Below are positions 1 to 8,469 of a DNA stretch of 64,000 nucleotides, piece by piece. The notes under the pieces are model-generated. The model searched no databases. It had not been told where the DNA came from and worked only from the letters and a program-made list of their open reading frames with translations. Position numbers and translations under genes: made by a program. The stretch comes from Vicinamibacterales bacterium. GTDB lineage: Bacteria; Acidobacteriota; Vicinamibacteria; Vicinamibacterales; UBA2999. The stretch is taken from positions 1-64,000 of the forward strand of contig JBAZYO010000009.1 in NCBI GenBank assembly GCA_041659285.1, written 5' to 3'. How positions within the stretch are numbered: the first letter of the stretch is position 1; every line of letters starts with the position of its first letter.

Positions 1-37
1 TGAACAAGATGAAGTCAGGGCAGAAGAACCGAACGTA

Positions 38-682
38 CTAACTAACCCCGAAGGGGCCATTCTCCAGTAACGATTGGTCCGAAGAAACCCGGCAGGTCAC
101 ATGGGGCGAGAAGAGTTCAAGAGACTGAGAGAACTCTCGCAACAGACATGCATGCTCGAAGTACAGCAGCGCCTTTCGCGCCCGGTCGTCAACCGTCTGT
201 GCCCAGTTGAACGCGATGCCAATTCGATCTTTCAACTCCTCGAGGTTGAAGGAGGCCATGTCCATCAAAGGGATGGCACGCGGCCTGACGAGCTGCTTCG
301 GATTGCCTTCTGAATCTTCGAGATGGCGCAGCGAGGCTGAGAAACGAACACCGTAATGAACAGAGAGCGCCTGGCACAAAAGGTCGACAACATCTTCGCC
401 GCGTTCTATGGCATCTTGAATGGAGTCGGCCTCGACACCCAGACTTAAGTAGTTGTCTTGAAACCGAAGTTCTAGTCCCGCTCCCGGCACCACGAGATTC
501 AGGGCCACCTCTGGTAGCCGGTAAATAGGAAGAGTCCCGTGACTAGCCACTTGGCCAGTCCGTGTATCAATCGATGAACTCGTAACGTTTTGAGAGCCTG
601 CCGGAACGACCACCTTCTTGCCGTCCGGTAATCCGAAGGCCCACGGGGGCGAAACCAGGTAATTGAGTGTGAATCTAGGCAT
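38..682 (-). CDS. hypothetical protein, 214 aa
   Basis: Complete reading frame starting MPRFTLNYLV and ending inside the left edge. I recognise no family. There is no signal peptide or membrane segment. The sequence is a mix of short beta-like stretches and a C-terminal helical part containing two Cys residues. Base composition is clearly less GC-rich than the metabolic genes to the right, in keeping with the accessory character of the first 11 kb. Its neighbour on the same strand is a DUF429 protein, 46 nt or more upstream, so co-transcription is possible but not shown. Function unknown. Confidence 0.55.
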   Translation of the reverse strand: MPRFTLNYLVSPPWAFGLPDGKKVVVPAGSQNVTSSSIDTRTGQVASHGTLPIYRLPEVALNLVVPGAGLELRFQDNYLSLGVEADSIQDAIERGEDVVDLLCQALSVHYGVRFSASLRHLEDSEGNPKQLVRPRAIPLMDMASFNLEELKDRIGIAFNWAQTVDDRARKALLYFEHACLLREFSQSLELFSPHVTCRVSSDQSLLENGPFGVS

Positions 683-727
683 ACCAATGCCGAACGATCT
701 GACGCTGCGCCACGAGCGGCGTTTTCG

Positions 728-1555
728 CTACTCTAGTGTGTCAGAAGTCGCGCCGCTCGGTGCCCGCAGCGCCTTGTTAGACAGCAGTGCCACGTTAGGC
801 ACCCAAATCACGTGATCCGGTGCGGCGCCAAATTCAGAACGATCGCGTTCGTCCAATGCTGCAACCCATGCTGACAAGAACGCGTCAAGACCATCGTGGG
901 CGGGGCCGCACACAACTTTCCGCAACTCGTGCAGGCTAAACGGCTCTGGCCACCGCGTTAACCTGGACGCTGCCCTGAGTTGGATTTCAACGCCGTTCAC
1001 GTCAGACTTGTGCGTATCGTTTGCGTTCAGGACTGCCGCCGTAGCTTGTGGGAAGACCTCCAAGCACTCCCATTCGCGCCGCAGTCGCTCGAATAATGCA
1101 AACCCAACCAACATCCACAATTGGTTGGCGTGAGGCAGACGGGATTCTTCGCCGCCGGCCTCGAGGTGATGCCGCGCCTTACTCTTGATGTTTTCGAACT
1201 CTTCGGCGCTGGGCGTAGTGAAGCAACTAATGCTGCGGTCGTCTAACGCGCATTCGGCTTGCCGCCGCTTGCCACCACTGCTCCTAGGTTCGCTGGGCGC
1301 GTCGATGGCGATGCGGCGAATCGTCACACCGAAATATGCTTCGAGCTGACGGAGGTAGGCAGCGGTGTCGTTTGCGAACTTCGCGACGATTTCAGAATTC
1401 AAGGTCGCCACATTGCCCGAGCCTCGAGGCGGCGCGGGGGCACGTCGGTCAGCGACCGGAAATGGCACAAGCCGACCATGCATCCAGGTCGCGACGCAGA
1501 CCGGCAGCCGTTTCCTTTTCGCAAAGGCAACATCAATACCAACGAAGCCATCCAT
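728..1555 (-). CDS. DUF429 family protein
   Basis: About 275 residues starting MDGFVGIDVAF. The N-terminal GID motif, the central IAIDAPSEPR stretch, the NQLWMLVGF block, EVFPQATAAVL and the late LDAFLSAWVAAL segment together are the layout of DUF429 proteins, whose fold resembles RNase H-type nucleases and whose substrate is unknown. The acidic residues in GIDVAF and AIDAP are the likely metal ligands by analogy. I chose the ATG at 1555; a GTG five codons upstream is also open. It sits among orphan genes in a lower-GC accessory stretch. Cytoplasmic, no signal peptide. Confidence 0.7.
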   Translation of the reverse strand: MDGFVGIDVAFAKRKRLPVCVATWMHGRLVPFPVADRRAPAPPRGSGNVATLNSEIVAKFANDTAAYLRQLEAYFGVTIRRIAIDAPSEPRSSGGKRRQAECALDDRSISCFTTPSAEEFENIKSKARHHLEAGGEESRLPHANQLWMLVGFALFERLRREWECLEVFPQATAAVLNANDTHKSDVNGVEIQLRAASRLTRWPEPFSLHELRKVVCGPAHDGLDAFLSAWVAALDERDRSEFGAAPDHVIWVPNVALLSNKALRAPSGATSDTLE

Positions 1556-1677
1556 AAATTTCGCTCGCACGCGTCAACGCTCAGGCGAAGGAAGTCCACT
1601 CAGCGCCAACCAGCCGTCGCGACAATTCGGCCGAGCATAGTCCATCTGCGGCGACGGCTGCGGCTGGTAGGCCGCTC

Positions 1678-1944
1678 CTACACTTGCACGTCGCTTGGTA
1701 TCGGCTGATCCGCAATGAGGCTTGGGAGCAACTTGATACAGACGGTCATCGCGATATAGGCAACTGATTCAAACGTTCTCTGGTTGTGAGGATGCGCCTT
1801 CGGGCGCGAGTCACGCGTTGAGAAGTGATGGAGCACGCCGCGGCAGTCCACGAGAAGGTCCAACAGGCCATCGGCATTGAGCGAATAACTTGCGGATGGC
1901 AAAGCCGCACGCACTCCTTCCCAATGTTTCGGTTGACCCCGTAA
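1678..1944 (-). pseudogene. C-terminal remnant, in frame with the upstream gene
   Basis: Immediately after the TAA stop of the 1945-2595 gene the same reading frame continues without further stops for about 88 codons (LRGQPKHWEGV..., then a region ending SDVQV) before a TAG at 1678-1680. The sense of the sequence (helical, ending with a regular C-terminus) and the identical frame suggest this is the missing C-terminal third of that gene, cut off by one nonsense change such as CAA to TAA at 1945-1947. Recoding is the alternative. Confidence 0.5.
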
Positions 1945-2595
1945 TTACTCGGCTGCGGCATCGGCGGCTTTCACGAGTGTCGGCGCGTTTGCAAACTGCT
2001 CACGGACTCTATAGTTGGGTCTGCCACCGCCGAATAGTCCTTCAATCATGAAGTAGAAGTTGACGAAGGCTTGTATATATCGAAATCGGCGGAATTCATT
2101 CTTGCCTTCCCGGTAGAACGCCAGTGGAACTGTTAGACATTCATGTTTAGCCCTGCGATAGATCAGAGTCTTTACGTAACTGTCGTCGATTGTGGTTGTT
2201 GCCGGTGGATACTTCTGTTCAATCCGAAGATTCCAGACCGCCAGCTGAGACTCCTCTGTATCGCTTTCCGGCACCCAGTCGAAGTCGGCACTCTCCCACT
2301 TGATCTCGTGCACGCTGCACCAAAAGGCACCGACGGATTCGAAGTACTGCAGGAGGGATAACAAATCCGCATGAAAGGGATTGTCTGGGTACTTGAGAAC
2401 GATCGGATCGCGAGAGGAATCGTAGATAGGAAGTAGCGGCTTGTAATCATCGACTGTAACTTCAGCAGCAATTGAAATCACCGCACCGCTATCGTCGGCC
2501 TCGAAGGAGATGAGATATGGAGGCCAGGACACTCTGAGGGGAGAGCTTGCAATACGAGTATCGCCAGCGAATTGTGCCGTGACTCGGAATTTCAT
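1945..2595 (-). CDS. hypothetical protein, probably truncated
   Basis: A 216-residue frame starting MKFRVTAQFAG with no family I can name. It has an N-terminal beta-rich half and a C-terminal helical half (FRRFRYIQAFVNFYFMIEGLF). The reading frame ends at a TAA but continues in the same frame for about 88 more codons, so the intact ancestor was probably about 305 residues long. The ATG lies 6 nt after TAAGCT (2602-2607 on this strand), a possible -10 box, with no convincing ribosome binding site. Location in the accessory part of the window fits decay. Confidence 0.5.
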   Translation of the reverse strand: MKFRVTAQFAGDTRIASSPLRVSWPPYLISFEADDSGAVISIAAEVTVDDYKPLLPIYDSSRDPIVLKYPDNPFHADLLSLLQYFESVGAFWCSVHEIKWESADFDWVPESDTEESQLAVWNLRIEQKYPPATTTIDDSYVKTLIYRRAKHECLTVPLAFYREGKNEFRRFRYIQAFVNFYFMIEGLFGGGRPNYRVREQFANAPTLVKAADAAAE

Positions 2596-2726
2596 ACTTC
2601 CAGCTTAGGCCCTTTGCGTTGGCTGTCCAAAGCAGGCCGATCAAATCATCGGGTGACAGGAGATCACGGGTAGACTGCGTCCTGACAAATGCGTCGGGCG
2701 GGCAATGAACCGGAACGGCAAGCGTT

Positions 2727-2754
2727 GCGAGCGAACCCTTGAAGCGCCCTAGCC
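2727..2754 (+). repeat. 28-nt direct repeat, copy left of the abiE cassette
   Basis: GCGAGCGAACCCTTGAAGCG and the following 8 bases match positions 4440-4467 at 25 of 28 bases in the same orientation. The two copies bracket the AbiEii/AbiEi operon exactly on its outer sides, so they may mark the ends of an inserted cassette. The right copy also belongs to a larger imperfect hairpin. Confidence 0.6.
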
Positions 2755-2776
2755 ACTCACGGAGAATCGTCCGCCG

Positions 2777-3694
2777 CTAGGCCGATATCCAAGGACCGCC
2801 AGGTTCCCACCGCCGGCGCCATCGGACACCTCTCGCTGCCGCCTGCAGGACGGGCCACAGGAATGCTCCGAGCAGCCCGATCGCATCGGATAGTTCGGCC
2901 CGCTCCGCTCCCGGGATGCGACCGACGAACGCGTCCCATTGCTGACGCTTCTGCGGGTCTTCGCTGAACTCGTTCGTCAGGCCGAGTGGCATCTCCAAAG
3001 GGAGAGCGGTCTGTCGTCGTTCGAAAGTCGCGGCGAGCGCGAGACGCAGGGTCTCACCGTCGAACGGCTTGGTCATCGCGAGCCCTCGAATATCGAAGAA
3101 GTCCTTCATCCGGCTGTTCGCCAGGCCGAGACGAATCATCGCTTCGGTCTTTTCGGCGATGGACGTCTCCGCCCTGTAGACACGTAGCCGAGCGCGCGGA
3201 AGGTCAAGCAGACCCGGATAGTCAATTGTGTCCGGCGGCGGCACAACGGCATCGCCCGCTCCGACGTCCACCTGCAGTGGGATGCGGACCTTGCCCAGCA
3301 GCGCCATCAAGGTGATGCGCATTCCGCCGTACTCCTGCCCCTCGCGAATCGCCTCAACGCGAACCGTTTCGGTCACGAACGTGAGGCCGTCGTCGGGCGC
3401 CTCGACTTGGCATATGGCAGCGAAAATGCTCTGGAGCGCCTCGGCGGACGTGTCGCCGAAACCAAGTAGATCGATGTCTTTGGTTGGTCGGATGGCGTCG
3501 CCCATCCACACGAGCAGCATTGCTGCACCTTTGAGAATGAAGCGGTCCGCAAACTCCGACTTCGCAAGGCGGTACAACAAGCGTTCACCTCCGAAGCGCG
3601 CGAGCGTGAGCTGGTGCTCGACGTTGAGGTCACGGCTGCGCTGGAGGAGGCGCGCTTGGACAGACGCAGAGATGTTCTTCGGCTCGCGTTTCAC
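2777..3694 (-). CDS. abiEii: AbiEii-type nucleotidyltransferase toxin
   Basis: About 305 residues. The nucleotidyltransferase core is visible as ILKGAAMLLVWMG followed by the KDIDLLG acidic motif (residues about 45-60), then the helix EKTEAMIRLGLANSRMKDFF typical of AbiEii toxins. Members of this family inhibit growth by transferring nucleotides, tRNA being a known target for some. I set the start at a GTG at 3694, which overlaps the TGA of the upstream antitoxin by 4 nt (GTGA); the reading frame stays open far upstream but that extension lies inside the antitoxin gene and is implausible. Second gene of a type IV toxin-antitoxin operon. Confidence 0.85.
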   Translation of the reverse strand: MKREPKNISASVQARLLQRSRDLNVEHQLTLARFGGERLLYRLAKSEFADRFILKGAAMLLVWMGDAIRPTKDIDLLGFGDTSAEALQSIFAAICQVEAPDDGLTFVTETVRVEAIREGQEYGGMRITLMALLGKVRIPLQVDVGAGDAVVPPPDTIDYPGLLDLPRARLRVYRAETSIAEKTEAMIRLGLANSRMKDFFDIRGLAMTKPFDGETLRLALAATFERRQTALPLEMPLGLTNEFSEDPQKRQQWDAFVGRIPGAERAELSDAIGLLGAFLWPVLQAAARGVRWRRRWEPGGPWISA

Positions 3695-4329
3695 AGCACC
3701 ACCGTTTCTAGATAGGGCTGCATGACTCGATTCACCCGCAGACGCTTTGCTATTCGATGGAGCTCGTCGAGGTTGAGGCGCTTGCTTCGCCACGCTTCGG
3801 TAAGCGCTTCGAGCGCCACGTCGAGGCCGATCGTGTTCCGGAATCTGAAACAGTCCGCGACTGTGCGGGCGACATTGTAGACGTTCACGGCTTGGCCCTC
3901 GATGCGATGCACGGCCCGGCCAAGATCGAACAGCGCGGGTGAGATGTTGACCACACGGAGGGGTGGGGTCTGGAGCCGAGGGACGCGCGTTCCGCGCGGA
4001 ACGGCGATCCAGACCTGGTGCGGAAGCTGGGTTCCGATGCCGTGGAAACGGAGCGCTGATACCAGGCACACGACGGAACTTGGGACGGCACTGGTTGCAA
4101 TCACAAGGTCATGGTGTTCCGAGATCTGCCGCTTCGCAGCCAGCCGATATCGGCCCGGCCCCACCTTCTCAAGTTCACCCGATCTCGCCATCTGGGTCAG
4201 CGCCCCGGTATGAATACCGAGTGCGGCGACATCACGAGTCCTGAGAAGGGACTGGGTCCTGGCGAGCTTCAGCACGCGGCTGCGGGTTGCGGCGCGTGGC
4301 GTCGGTGTTTTGCTTACACTCATGTTCAT
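3691..4329 (-). CDS. abiEi: AbiEi-type antitoxin with winged-helix N-terminus
   Basis: About 212 residues. An N-terminal helix-turn-helix region (SLLRTRDVAALGIHTGALTQ) precedes the GELEKVGPGRYRLA wing and the AbiEi C-terminal domain, including the typical ATSAVPSSVVCLVSALRFHGIGTQLP block. Known AbiEi proteins both neutralise the paired toxin and repress their own promoter by binding inverted repeats. The start is uncertain: ATG codons at 4362, 4329 and 4323 are in frame. I prefer 4329, 5 nt after a TATGCT box, because an inverted repeat lies across it. First gene of the cassette, translationally coupled to abiEii. Confidence 0.85.
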   Translation of the reverse strand: MNMSVSKTPTPRAATRSRVLKLARTQSLLRTRDVAALGIHTGALTQMARSGELEKVGPGRYRLAAKRQISEHHDLVIATSAVPSSVVCLVSALRFHGIGTQLPHQVWIAVPRGTRVPRLQTPPLRVVNISPALFDLGRAVHRIEGQAVNVYNVARTVADCFRFRNTIGLDVALEALTEAWRSKRLNLDELHRIAKRLRVNRVMQPYLETVVL

Positions 4330-4338
4330 CTGTAAGCA
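4311..4338. promoter_or_regulatory. inverted repeat over the abiEi start, probable autoregulatory operator
   Basis: Perfect 8-bp arms TGCTTACA (4311-4318) and TGTAAGCA (4331-4338) separated by 12 bp, covering the likely start codons and a possible -10 box of abiEi. AbiEi proteins repress their own operons through paired inverted repeats, so this is the natural binding site. Confidence 0.6.
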
Positions 4339-4398
4339 TATCACCGCATTGGACCTGAGCATCGATCCCGGTCGCGCCGGTAATTGCTCCGGATCGGG

Positions 4399-4469
4399 AG
4401 GGCGCTGGGCGGGTCAAGGGCGCGATAGCGGCGAGCGGAGCGAGCGGACCCTTGACGCGCCCAAGCCCT
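4399..4469. repeat. long imperfect hairpin containing the right-hand direct repeat
   Basis: Arms at 4399-4420 and 4449-4469 pair over about 21 bp with few mismatches around a 28-nt purine-rich loop (gcgatagcggcgagcgg...). Positions 4440-4467 are the second copy of the 28-nt direct repeat found at 2727-2754. The hairpin lies between abiEi and the DUF433 remnant, in a 350-bp stretch without an intact gene, and could be an element end or a terminator-like structure. Confidence 0.55.
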
Positions 4470-4513
4470 CCCGCAAAATGACTTCACCGGAGCGACGAGA
4501 TACGACTGCGCAG

Positions 4514-4683
4514 CTAAGCTGCTTCGTTCTCTCGAATCTGGGCGTCGATCTGGTCGCGGTGCGCGCGCACATACGCCCACGCGCGCTGGCCAGATCCCCA
4601 GCCCGTAGGGCCGGATTCGACCGCAGCAGTTCGGCCTCGCTCGCCCCCGACTGACGAGCCTGCTTGTCCGGGCTGGCCATCAC
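4514..4683 (-). pseudogene. DUF433 antitoxin remnant, frameshifted
   Basis: Two adjacent frames together read as the C-terminal half of a DUF433 protein: first GASEAELLRSNPALRAGDLASA, then after a shift WAYVRAHRDQIDAQIREN. DUF433 proteins usually end with such a helix and act as antitoxins of PIN-domain or related toxins. A 2-nt gain (or 1-nt loss) in the GC-alternating run near 4590 breaks the frame. No toxin partner is present beside it. It follows the permease gene directly (its ATG overlaps the permease TGA). Confidence 0.55.
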
Positions 4684-7355
4684 TCCGAGCGAAGGGCGAC
4701 GACGGGATCGGCACTCGCCGCGTGCCGCGCGGCGGCAAACGCCGCGGTCACTGACACGAGCGTAAAGAAGATTGCGACCACCGCATAGGTCGCCGGGTCG
4801 AGCGGCGTGAGGTCGAACAGCATGGCGTCGAACGACCGCGTCAACGCGATCGCACCGGCGACGCCAAGCAACAGGCCGGTGCAGATCAGCACGGCGGCGT
4901 CACGCATGATCAAACCCAGCACGCGCCGGGGATGCGCGCCAAGCGCAACGCGGATGCCGATCTCGCGTGTGCGACGCGACACGGCATACGCGACGACTCC
5001 ATACAAACCAACGGCGGCCAGCGTCGCGGCGATGGCCGCGAAGGTCGCCATCAGCACGGCATAGAACCGGCGCCGTCCAATTGAGCTCGCCACGATCTGA
5101 TCCATCGTCGCGACGTTGTAGAGGCCTGCGCCAGGCACGAGTCGACGCACGATCTGCCGGATGTCGGCGAGCTGCGACGTTGGCGATCCGCTGCTTTTGA
5201 CCGCGTAGTACAGCTGCCCACCGCCGCCGACGGCCAAGCCGAACACCTGTGGGTCGGCCGGTTGATCCAGACCAAACTGCCGCACGTCTTCGATGACGCC
5301 GACGACCTCGACCAGGCGCTCGCTCGAGTACACCTGCTGGCCGACCGGATCGCTCCCCAGATAACCAGTGCGCGCGAAGGCGCGATTGATCAGGATTTCA
5401 CGCTGGCCCGAGGACTGCCCTTCCGATGACAGTCCTCGACCGGCAATGATGCGCACGCCAAGCGCATCGAGAAAATCGCGGCTGACAATGCGGCTCTCGG
5501 GAAACTCCGGCGTCGGTGACGATCCAGGCGCGGGAGGTCGCGGTGGTCCGGGCGTCCTGCTGATTGGCGAGATGAAGGCGTTCTGCACCATCGGCAGCGA
5601 GCTCGAGTACCCAGCCGCGCGAACGCGGGGCAGCCGCTGCACTTCCGTGACGAATTCTTCGGCAAACGTCGGCGGCCCCATGTCGTCCGGAAACAGCACT
5701 TGAAACGTCAGAAGATCGCTCGGGTCGTACCCTGGATCGATCGACGACAGCTTCGCGAAGCTGTGAATCTGCAGGCCTGCCGCCACGAGCAACGCCATCG
5801 CCATCGCCATCTGCCCCACGATCAAGACGCCCTGGATCGGACTGCGTCCCGACATGCCGAAACGGCTCGTGCTGTCGCTCCGTAGAAGATCCATCGCGTT
5901 CGATTGCGACTGGGCGATCGCGGGGATCAGTCCAAACGCCACGCCTGCGAAAGCCGAGACGATCAACGTGAAGGCCAGGACGAACACGTCGACGCGCACT
6001 TCTTCGAGGCGCGGAATGCTCAACGCTGGGCCAAGATCCCGGCGCGTCAGTCCAACGCCGATGATCTGGAGGATCTCGATCATTCCCATCGCGAGCACGA
6101 TGCCGGCGATCCCTCCGACGACGGCGAGCAGCACGCTTTCGGTCAATGCCTGGCGAACCAGCCGGAATCGCCCCGCACCAAGTGCCCTGCGCACCGAGAT
6201 CTCTCGCGCCCGGCCGACCGCACGTGCGAGGAGCAGATTCGCCACGTTGGTGCACGCGATCAACAAGACGAGACCCACGGCGATCATCAGCACCGTCAAC
6301 GCAGGTCTCACCGGCGCGGACAACGCGTCCTGCGCATGAACGACCGCGAAACGGTGAAGACCGTCGATCGATCCCTGGCCGGATGACGACTGAGGTCTCA
6401 GACCCGAGAGAAGGCTATTGATCTCGTCCTGCGCCGTCTGAAGTGAGACGCCATCCCGCAGGCGCGCCAGCACCGGCCATCGTCCCCCCACGACCGGGCC
6501 CAGAACGAAGGGGGTCCAGACCTCCGTTTGTCGATCAGGAAAATAGAAGTCTTCGCGCATGACGCCGGCGACGCTGAAGGACTCGCCGTCGACAACCAGG
6601 CGCCGAGTCAGGATCTCCGGGTCGGCATGAAAGTACTGGTGCCATGCACCGAAGCTCAGAATGACCGATGGTTCCGCACCCAACGTCTCTTCGTCCGCGC
6701 GAAAGCGACGTCCGAGGAGCGGCTGCGCGTGCAACATGTCGAAGATCGCGGGCGACACGCGTGCGCCGGCAATCCGCACGGTCTCTGCCTGCCCAACCAG
6801 CGTGTGCGTGCTCCGCGCATGAATGCCGGCATGCGAGAGGGTACTTGAACGCGCGCGCAGCTCGGGCACGTCAGCCGCCTCAATCGCGCTCGTCGCGCCA
6901 GCCTGGCCGCCGCCGACGCCCCTCGGCAGACGCTCCGCGATTCGCACGAGGCGATCCGCGCCTTCGTACGGAAGCGATCGCAGCAGCAGGACGTTGACGA
7001 TGCTGAAGATGGCCGTCGTGCAGCCGATACCGAGCGAGAGCGTGAGAACAGCGGCCAGGCTGGAGCCAGGATTGCGGCGGCACATTCGTCCGGCATGGCG
7101 AATGTCCAGGCCGAAGTCGGCGGCCCAGCGCGACACCGAACTCGTCTCGTGGCGGCTCGTCGGAACTGACGAAAGGACCTTGCCTCGGGCGCGTTCAGCG
7201 ATCGCGGCGATGAGGACCCCAACCAGCTCGCGCCATATCCACAACGCGGCACGGACTGGAGAACGCGGGTGGCGTTGGCGCGCACACTCCTCGAAGTCGC
7301 CAAGGATGCTCTCGGCGAGATCGCGACCGATCAGGCGACGCAACAGCCAGCTCAT
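4680..7355 (-). CDS. ADOP-type ABC transporter permease
   Basis: About 891 residues. A short N-terminal soluble part (MSWLLRRLIGRDLAESILGD) is followed by the permease body: a transmembrane segment near residue 85-110 (ILAVVLTLSLGIG-like), a large MacB periplasmic core, a three-helix FtsX block (LTVLMIAVGLVLLIACTNVANLLLARA), then a second FtsX half ending in three more helices. This duplicated MacB/FtsX layout with its own N-terminal tail is the acidobacterial duplicated orphan permease family; it lacks an ATPase gene next to it. Substrate unknown. The ATG at 7355 overlaps the padR stop (ATGA), so the two genes are one operon. Confidence 0.85.
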   Translation of the reverse strand: MSWLLRRLIGRDLAESILGDFEECARQRHPRSPVRAALWIWRELVGVLIAAIAERARGKVLSSVPTSRHETSSVSRWAADFGLDIRHAGRMCRRNPGSSLAAVLTLSLGIGCTTAIFSIVNVLLLRSLPYEGADRLVRIAERLPRGVGGGQAGATSAIEAADVPELRARSSTLSHAGIHARSTHTLVGQAETVRIAGARVSPAIFDMLHAQPLLGRRFRADEETLGAEPSVILSFGAWHQYFHADPEILTRRLVVDGESFSVAGVMREDFYFPDRQTEVWTPFVLGPVVGGRWPVLARLRDGVSLQTAQDEINSLLSGLRPQSSSGQGSIDGLHRFAVVHAQDALSAPVRPALTVLMIAVGLVLLIACTNVANLLLARAVGRAREISVRRALGAGRFRLVRQALTESVLLAVVGGIAGIVLAMGMIEILQIIGVGLTRRDLGPALSIPRLEEVRVDVFVLAFTLIVSAFAGVAFGLIPAIAQSQSNAMDLLRSDSTSRFGMSGRSPIQGVLIVGQMAMAMALLVAAGLQIHSFAKLSSIDPGYDPSDLLTFQVLFPDDMGPPTFAEEFVTEVQRLPRVRAAGYSSSLPMVQNAFISPISRTPGPPRPPAPGSSPTPEFPESRIVSRDFLDALGVRIIAGRGLSSEGQSSGQREILINRAFARTGYLGSDPVGQQVYSSERLVEVVGVIEDVRQFGLDQPADPQVFGLAVGGGGQLYYAVKSSGSPTSQLADIRQIVRRLVPGAGLYNVATMDQIVASSIGRRRFYAVLMATFAAIAATLAAVGLYGVVAYAVSRRTREIGIRVALGAHPRRVLGLIMRDAAVLICTGLLLGVAGAIALTRSFDAMLFDLTPLDPATYAVVAIFFTLVSVTAAFAAARHAASADPVVALRSE

Positions 7356-7693
7356 CGGATAGGCCCGAAAGCGTCGAGGTCCTTCCAGAGTTGCACGAGC
7401 GCCCTCCGCGACGCTTGGAGTGCGGCCATGCCCCGCTTCGTCACCGAGTAGCACCGCTTCGTCCGTCCGCCACGTTGCGGGGTTGGCGCGCTCTCAAAGG
7501 ATTCGAGCAGGCCCTTCTTCTCGAGTCGATCGAGCGTCATGTAGACCGCCCCACGCGCGATCCGGCGCTCCGTGCGCGCGACGAGCTCGTCGAACACGGT
7601 CGTGCCATAGGCGCCGGCGTCCATCTGATCGGCCTGCAAGACGGCCAGCAACACGAGTTGCTCGAACTCACCGAGATACCCGGGGTCAGCCAT
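7352..7693 (-). CDS. PadR family transcriptional regulator
   Basis: About 113 residues: GEFEQLVLLAVLQ, then a winged-helix part with ARGAVYMTLDRLEKKGLLES and the wing GGRTKRCYSVTKRG. This is the PadR N-terminal DNA-binding domain with a short C-terminal helix (TRGMAALQASRRALVQLWKDL). It is translationally coupled to the permease downstream, the usual pairing for ADOP permeases in Acidobacteria, and very likely controls it. The ATG lies 7 nt after TATCGT (7701-7706, this strand) and no Shine-Dalgarno sequence is seen, suggesting a leaderless transcript. Confidence 0.88.
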   Translation of the reverse strand: MADPGYLGEFEQLVLLAVLQADQMDAGAYGTTVFDELVARTERRIARGAVYMTLDRLEKKGLLESFESAPTPQRGGRTKRCYSVTKRGMAALQASRRALVQLWKDLDAFGPIR

Positions 7694-7791
7694 TCAGCGG
7701 ACGATACACTAACAATGTTGGACAAATCAATCGTACTTCCCTACAATGCGCGCGTTGTCGGCAAAACGTTCGCGATCGTACGGAGGTGACC
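7694..7791. promoter_or_regulatory. divergent promoter region, padR operon and secreted protein
   Basis: A 98-bp gap between divergently oriented genes. On the minus strand TATCGT sits 7 nt before the padR ATG. On the plus strand a GGAGG at 7782-7786 precedes the GTG at 7792. PadR regulators usually bind such shared regions, but I see no clear operator palindrome here. Confidence 0.4.
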
Positions 7792-8253
7792 GTGACACAC
7801 CGCGCCGCTCTTCTCTTCATCGTGTTCGCGTTGGCGCTGCCCGATCCGATGCGCGCCGACCAGACCAAGAAGCCCGCAACCGGCGTGTCCGGCACGTGGT
7901 CGCTGATCGCGACGCACAAGGGGCCCCCCGGCATGCCGGATGGTGTTTCTTTTCGCGCCACAGTCACCTTCAAGCTCGGCGACGTGATGGAGGAATCCAA
8001 ACCGGTTCCGTTCGACGGCTACGTGACGTTCCAGGACCGCAGCGAAGGGGCGTTCATGGGTTTTGCAAGTAACAAGGCGGTGACGTTCACGACCGTCCTG
8101 AAGAACCCCAAGCGTCCCGGCGTGACGCAGATTGCCGACTTCACCGGCACGCTCGACGCGGACGGAACGATCAAGGGCCACGTGATGCGCATCTCCACGG
8201 GACCGGGCACGTATATGCGTGGGGACGCAACTTTCGTGGCGACACGGCGCTGA
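7792..8253 (+). CDS. small secreted protein of unknown function
   Basis: About 153 residues. The start is the GTG at 7792, five bases after GGAGG; it gives a clear signal peptide (RAALLFIVFALALPDPMRAD, cleavage near residue 21). The mature part (GTWSLIATHKGPPGMP... to GDATFVATRR) reads as a small beta-sheet domain resembling lipocalin-like or DUF-type single domains in this phylum, without a family I can name. Divergent from the PadR-permease operon, so regulation by PadR is possible. No Cys residues in the mature part. Confidence 0.7.
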   Translation: MTHRAALLFIVFALALPDPMRADQTKKPATGVSGTWSLIATHKGPPGMPDGVSFRATVTFKLGDVMEESKPVPFDGYVTFQDRSEGAFMGFASNKAVTFTTVLKNPKRPGVTQIADFTGTLDADGTIKGHVMRISTGPGTYMRGDATFVATRR

Positions 8254-8469
8254 TTCGCGGACAGGCGAGCGTCAGTCGGGCGCATTGGCGCGGGCATACG
8301 CTACGGCGTTGAAGATGTTCCTGTCGGGTTCGACTCATGCCGCACTCGCCTACGGCTTCGCGCTAGCGGCTTCGGACCCCTTCGCCAAGCACAATTGGCC
8401 GCCATTTTCGGGCCCGACTTGTGCAGAACGATTCGCCCACATTGTTCGGGCGCGTCGGGCAGTTTGACT

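Noticed and set aside
2777..4069. AbiEii reading frame open to 4069, giving a 430-residue protein
   Set aside because: The first 125 residues are translated from inside the antitoxin gene and have no protein character; the GTG at 3694 overlaps the antitoxin stop as expected for this operon type.
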